Origin: Atrichornis clamosus
Taxonomy: Eukaryota > Chordata > Aves > Passeriformes > Menuridae
DNA length: 64,000 nucleotides
Assembly: GCA_013400975.1 (NCBI GenBank)
Contig: WBMZ01011774.1
Location: 1-64,000, forward strand
Direction: 5' to 3'
This document shows positions 59,561 to 64,000 of this stretch, piece by piece. Position 1 is the stretch's first letter. Every line of letters starts with the position of its first letter. The notes under the pieces were generated by a model that saw nothing but the letters and a program-made list of their open reading frames with translations, was not told the origin of the DNA and did not search any database. The translations under genes were made by a program, and so were the position numbers.

Positions 59561-61234
59561 GAATGTGTGCATATTTGCTTGACTAGATATGGTTAAGTCT
59601 AATTCTGCGTCATTTTTCTTTCTGTTGAGCTCAGACAAAGCTAATGAACATAAGGAATATGATATAACAGTTTTACCAGTCTCAAGGTTAGCTGCCAGAC
59701 CATCCTTCCTTTTCCTTGTGTATAGCAGCAGTGAGAATATTGTACTATTAACCAGTTTCGGGATAATTTCAACTCTGAAGAGTCTCTCTCAGTTACACCT
59801 GCTTACATCTGGAGTAGATCTCCTTCTGTCAAATGAAATTACTGCCACTGTGAGGTTTTGACTAATGTCATGGGGCAGGAAGCTGTAGGAAAAAAGATAA
59901 AGACTTAAAAAAACCCCCTCTAATCAAGTTCAAACACTATAAGAGGATGCCATAAATACCACAAAGATGTTTTAATTTTGTTTCTATGGAATAATATTTT
60001 AGATGAACTACACTATTTTTTAAGGTCTTAGGAGCTAGCATATGATAAAAATATGATTAAAAAAAATGGAAGATGAGACAAGATCCTAGTGAAAAAAATC
60101 CCACGCTCAATATTTCTAACAGTTCAACTCCAATTGGCTTGAGCTTACTCCACACTTCACATTTCCTTGTGTTGGTCATTTGAGATCCACTGCTTTTCTA
60201 ACAATCTCAGGGGATGGAATTAATGTCACTTAGGAGTTACTTCTTATCACAAGAGATCCAAGAATTGATCAGTGTTCATTGGAAATACATATTGAAAGTG
60301 AATGAGTTTAAACCACTTCCAAGGATCTGTCGGAGTCTTCACAGAAAAAAAAAAAAGCTTTAAACTAATTTTTTCTGCTGTGCAATTGTAGTGGACTAGC
60401 TTCATATGCAAGCAATTTTGTGTATCTGCTGAAAGGTTATAACTTTTTAATAATATTTGATTTCATGACTTCTAACATTTCGTCAGATACACACTTTTCT
60501 TCCTCCTGCTTCCGTCTGTAACAGAAGGTACTTATGAAATAGCTAGTGAAAAGAAACTTTTTTCCCAAACTACTCTTGGGTATGAAAAGATGGAAAACTG
60601 TGATGAAATTTGATTCAAAAAAGAACAACCATGCAAGAGAGTTGGGAACAAAATCCAGATCCTCCTACTCCCCAATCGATATCATATCAACAGGATGATA
60701 TTTCCTACAACAATAATTTTTGTTCAGGTTTTTCCTCCAAAAAAAAAAAAAAATTCTGATACAAAAGTTGTGAAGTGAAAGGATGTGAGAAGCAAATAAA
60801 TCATACGTATAACCTTAGCTTAAATGTAATACCGTGCCTTATTTATCTTTTTTGTAAAAACCCAAAAGACTTAACAATATCTTTTCTAAAGTATTAAAGC
60901 TGAAGCTGTGGTAGCCCTGTAATGGATAAAATTAATCCCAAAAATTAATGTCAATTAAAAATATGGTTATTAAAAAAAAATAAAAACCAGCCAAACCTGA
61001 ACTTAGCATTTGCTAAAATTTGTTATTCTCAACTGTAAATATATTAGACCATTCCCAATGTTGGAAGGTGCCAATGCATATATTCCTATTAGAAAGGATA
61101 AAGAAGGTTCTTCTTAAACTCATATTTCACCGAATGTGACTGGAACAACATCCTTAAATTTGAAGTCCAGAAAATTTGCCTCTCTGCATGCCTGTTTATG
61201 AGCTGTGAGAGTTCTCCATTTCAAATTTAGCCAG
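59561..61234. other. Unique AT-rich sequence
   Basis: Contains a run of A at 60341-60354 and another at 60739-60753, and a 90-codon frame at 59589-59861 with no recognisable domain. No gene is supported. Confidence 0.4.
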
Positions 61235-61760
61235 TTCTTCTCCTACATGTGTTTGTAAGACTGGAAGGTTCTTTCTGGACCATTAAAATCAAGCTGTCTC
61301 CTCCTGTAGGCAACCATGGTGAATAATCTCGTTTATAAATTTATCAAGCTCCATTTTTAAACTAGTTATGCTGTTTGATCTCTCTACTCCCATTGAAAGA
61401 CTGTTCCAGAACTCTGCTCCTCTGATGGTAAAAAGCTCTTTCCAATTTCAAGGCTAAATTTATTCATGAGCTGTTTATACCCACTTGTTCTTGTGCCAGT
61501 ATTGGCCTTTAGCTTAAAACGCTCTTCTCTCTCCCTGATGTATATTGAACTGTTAAAATATCTGTTAAGCTGGAAATATATTAGACACTGGGTGAAAATC
61601 CACCCCTTCAAAGATTAATAAACGTCAAAGACAACGGAATGGCAATTCATAGTTGTATCTTTAGCCCATAAGCTCTTTTACTGTAGGGACCAATGAAGCT
61701 TGTTTATTTTTATCCTTTTCCTCTGGACCAAACCAATGCACTCTATAGTGCTGTGTCCTT
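61235..61760 (-). mobile_element. Ancient CR1-like LINE fragment
   Basis: The segment from gaatgtgactgg to ccagaactctgctcctctga, then gatggtaaaaagctctttcc, gagctgtttatacccacttg and cttgttcttgtgccagtatt, then tccttttcctctggaccaa, follows the reverse complement of an old CR1 3' region and the end of its coding sequence. It is diverged, probably an early amniote copy. Confidence 0.55.
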
Positions 61761-61914
61761 GTAGAACCATATTAATAATAAATACCAATGGTAAGCCAGT
61801 TTTTGTCATGAGAATCAAGAGATCCTGCTGGTAATTCCTTTCTTTAGCCCTGTGAATCCAGATTTAAAATTTTGATCTTACAGTTGTGCTTTAATAAAAA
61901 CATAATCATGTATG
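61761..61914. other. Unique sequence
   Basis: No recognised feature. Confidence 0.3.
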
Positions 61915-61995
61915 CCTCCCTGACGTGCAGATACCTATTGTCTTCAGTGGGAATTGGCTCAGGACCTTGTTCAGTTTTAATCAGAGTGATTTTCT
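61915..61995. repeat. Degenerate ancient amniote repeat with palindromic core
   Basis: Contains gacgtgcagatacctattgt then cttcagtgggaattggctca and ggaccttgttc. It resembles 'cccattgacttcagtgggagttggatcaggccc' and is the fourth fragment of this general class in the window. Confidence 0.45.
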
Positions 61996-62062
61996 TCTTC
62001 ACACAGACTTTTGGAACTAAAATTCATTAATTGATATGGGAAATAAGTTCCCTTTTTCCTCC

Positions 62063-62116
62063 TCTGTTTTTTTTTCTTTTTCTTTTCCTTCTTTTTTTTT
62101 TTTTTTTTTTTTTTTT
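62063..62116. repeat. T-rich tract ending in 25 T
   Basis: Pyrimidine-rich runs (tttttttttcttttt) lead into an uninterrupted T run at 62092-62116. It lies just left of the palindrome at 62150-62210. Confidence 0.9.
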
Positions 62117-62149
62117 GTTAATAGGAGCTATTGCATTGTGTTTCCTTAA

Positions 62150-62210
62150 TTGCACCATGTCATGTCACATTGCAATGTAAAATGACATGGTGTAACACTT
62201 TGTGACATGT
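62150..62210. repeat. Near-perfect 40-bp palindrome with extra inverted repeat
   Basis: Arms CACCATGTCAT (62153-62163) and ATGACATGGTG (62182-62192) are perfect complements. Between them is the 12-base palindrome ACATTGCAATGT (62167-62178) and a 3/3 mismatch. A further GTGACATG at 62202-62209 complements catgtcac at 62161-62168, giving an alternative hairpin. The structure can form a cruciform. It is too short for a typical pre-miRNA, which usually needs a stem of about 60-80 bases. Confidence 0.75.
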
Positions 62211-62458
62211 GATAACTATGATGAATTACATTCAGAACAAAAACCTGCTTTGAAAGGATATATCTGATCAGGGGGAGAGCAGGTATTTCAAGCACTCCAT
62301 GGATATTTTGGATTAACGGATAATTCCCCATCACATATCACAAATGTTTAATAATAAGATTATGAACATGCTGGCAGAGGATTTTTCCTGACTTTTATCC
62401 TAACATATCAATTTTTTTATTTACTGTAGCAAATTAATAACTTCTATGCTTACAGTGT

Positions 62459-62497
62459 TTATATATATATATATGCATAGATATATGTGTGTGTATG
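62459..62497. repeat. (TA)n/(TG)n compound microsatellite
   Basis: A TA run (62459-62474), a short interruption (gcatag), a second TA stretch, then TG units. Confidence 0.9.
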
Positions 62498-63089
62498 TAA
62501 TGCTAACTACTTTCAAAGAGATAAGCCTCCTATTTAATTTCTTGGAATAATCATATTAAGTGATTAAATTAATGTCAGAAAGGAGAGAGGTGTTCACCCT
62601 AGAAGGAATGTTCCCTTCAACTAAAAATATTAGAACAATTTTACTCATACATCAATGACAAATAGCCCAATGCAGACAAAAAAAAAAAACAAGAAACCAA
62701 TCACCAGTAATTTTATCATGTCATAGAAAGTTTAAGCATAAATTCTCTTCAACTGTAGTTTTAAACCAAAAAAAAAAAAAAGTATCAGAAAAGTGTCTAG
62801 AAAATGCCATTTTTAGAATCTCACAGTGACTCTCAGATCAAATGTGCCTGATTCATATCAAAACAGAATTTTTATTTTTTTTTCCCTTGACTGCCAGTAG
62901 TACAGCTGCAAGTTGGGATATGAAAATCAAGCCATGTTCTTCTGTCATTGAGCCATTGCCAGCAGAGAGGATCTGCAAAGCAAGCTTAGCTGCTGACAAT
63001 TTTGTTGATGATGCATGAGACACAGAAGAATCCAGCACTCTTGTCCAGACTGGTATTGATTATGCAATGGGAAGTTTATTAAAAAGGCT
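62498..63089. other. Unique AT-rich sequence with A runs
   Basis: A runs lie at 62678-62689 and 62768-62781. No gene is supported. Confidence 0.4.
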
Positions 63090-63260
63090 TTGTTTTATTT
63101 TTCTTTTTTCCTCTCCCTTTTTCTTTTCATTCTTCTTTTTATTTTTGTTTGTTTGTGTGCTTGGTTTTGTTTGTCTGGGGTTTATTTGTCTTTTGTTTGT
63201 TTGTTTCAGTTTGTTTTGGCCTTTTTTTTTCTTTTATTGTTATGCATTTTTGGTTTGTGT
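63090..63260 (+). repeat. Long T-rich and TTTG tract
   Basis: T-rich (tttttctttt) sequence passes into TTTG units. The three overlapping open frames of 60-77 codons here are strings of Phe, Leu, Val and Cys from the tract and are artefacts. Confidence 0.8.
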
Positions 63261-64000
63261 TTATTTTTTTTCTTTCACAAGATGACAGATATAACTGGAA
63301 AACCAACAGAGAGCAGAGAATGAGTAGTTAAGTTTCCTGTACATATTTCTCTAGTTTCAGAAGTATTTCTACTTCTTTTTTGAAAAATCATTAAAGAGCT
63401 GGTAGTATTACTTTGCTTTGTTTGTTGAACTTTTTATGGTTTAAAGGTAAGCTGTTTTAATATGCTTCTTTATGTCATGAAATCTGGCTTATTCTAAATG
63501 AAATGAGGCAGGCAGCACCCTCCGTCTAAACCTCTTCAAAAGCGTTCAAAATATCCTGATATAAACTAATGAAAACAAAATGTGTAGCTGAATGATAAAA
63601 CTGAATACAAAAATAATATGACTATAAGAAAATTATTCTCTTGTTGTTTAGAAGGAAGCTCAGATATTCTGTGTTTATATTTTAGACTCGTTTTCTTATT
63701 CAAAGCATCACAGACCATCATGGAGAACATGTGGCTGAACATGTCCTTCTCAGATCCTTCTTCTTTCTGGAATTTCTACCAGACTTTGTATCTGTATAAA
63801 ATCCATATGCTTTGTCAGGCTGAAATTTGCTCCGTCTCTGATGAAACATTTCAGTGCTCTGACACTTGGTATTTTAGATATGGGTTTGCATCCCTAGCAT
63901 TTAGATCAGCTGCTTCTCAGAAGAGCCTTTTTGGGTTGGGTTATTTTGTGTGTTTTTTCCTGACATGTGTAAAACTCAGAATGATTACTCTGTTTTTGAC
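63261..64000. other. Unique AT-rich sequence at right edge
   Basis: No gene is supported. A short G/T tract (ttttgggttgggttattttg) lies at 63929-63950. The window ends without an evident boundary. Confidence 0.4.

Noticed and set aside
62150..62210. microRNA precursor
   Set aside because: The stem is only about 20 base pairs with almost no terminal loop, too short for a normal precursor.
63067..63331. Hydrophobic Phe/Leu/Cys-rich frames resembling membrane proteins
   Set aside because: They encode only the T-rich and TTTG simple repeat.
1..64000. CRISPR arrays, bacterial operons, phage or plasmid features
   Set aside because: No regular spacer arrays, no ribosome-binding-site-led long frames and no replication genes. 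The repeat content is that of a bird nuclear genome.

Overview
The window looks like intergenic or deep-intronic nuclear DNA from a bird. No complete protein-coding gene, tRNA, rRNA, CRISPR array or bacterial-type operon could be supported. The evidence for a bird is the repeat content: many fragments of CR1 LINEs in both orientations with the family's octamer-like 3' tail (ATTCTATG and its complement), and three long terminal repeats of types I recognise from avian endogenous retroviruses (ERVs). The background is AT-rich with many poly-T, poly-A and G/T-rich tracts. Reading frames are short (215 codons at most, and that one lies in an LTR) and are interrupted everywhere. All family assignments are by eye from remembered consensus features; no database search was run.

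Layout. 1-10.6 kb: mostly unique AT-rich sequence with a few simple repeats and stretches that look like conserved non-coding elements (about 5.16-5.42 and 6.9-7.44 kb). 10.8-11.8 kb: a GC-rich, about 1 kb minus-strand ERV LTR with internal tandem units. 11.8-23.3 kb: unique sequence, a MIR-type SINE at 19.43 kb, a CA microsatellite and a GGAAT-like pentamer patch. 23.3-27.9 kb: two minus-strand CR1 copies, the second retaining C-terminal reverse transcriptase (RT) coding remnants. 27.9-32.4 kb: unique. 32.46-33.74 kb: a plus-strand CR1 followed closely by a minus-strand CR1. 34.96-36.55 kb: two different minus-strand ERVL-like LTRs separated by a long T/G tract containing the only ambiguous base. 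36.5-45 kb: unique sequence with a conserved-looking block at 37.3-37.7 kb, an ancient CR1 at 38.04 kb and a short young-looking CR1 at 41.0 kb. 45-46.1 kb: an ancient plus-strand CR1 RT fragment and a block of old amniote repeat. 46-53.8 kb: unique, with one weak exon candidate at 49.93 kb. 53.86-54.62 kb: a rearranged CR1 containing an inverted 3' end and pentamer microsatellites. 55-64 kb: old CR1 fragments, a moderately preserved CR1 at 57.18 kb, a conserved-looking block at 59.0-59.56 kb, a near-perfect 40-bp palindrome at 62.15 kb and long T-rich tracts.

How the parts relate. There is no gene network to describe. The functional candidates are cis-regulatory: several repeat-free, TAAT/GATA-rich blocks that could be enhancers. 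G/T-rich tracts lie almost entirely on the plus strand, which would fit left-to-right transcription through a long intron, but this is inference. I found no convincing novel system; the most useful follow-ups are the strand asymmetry, the CR1 rearrangement, the palindrome and the conserved-looking blocks.
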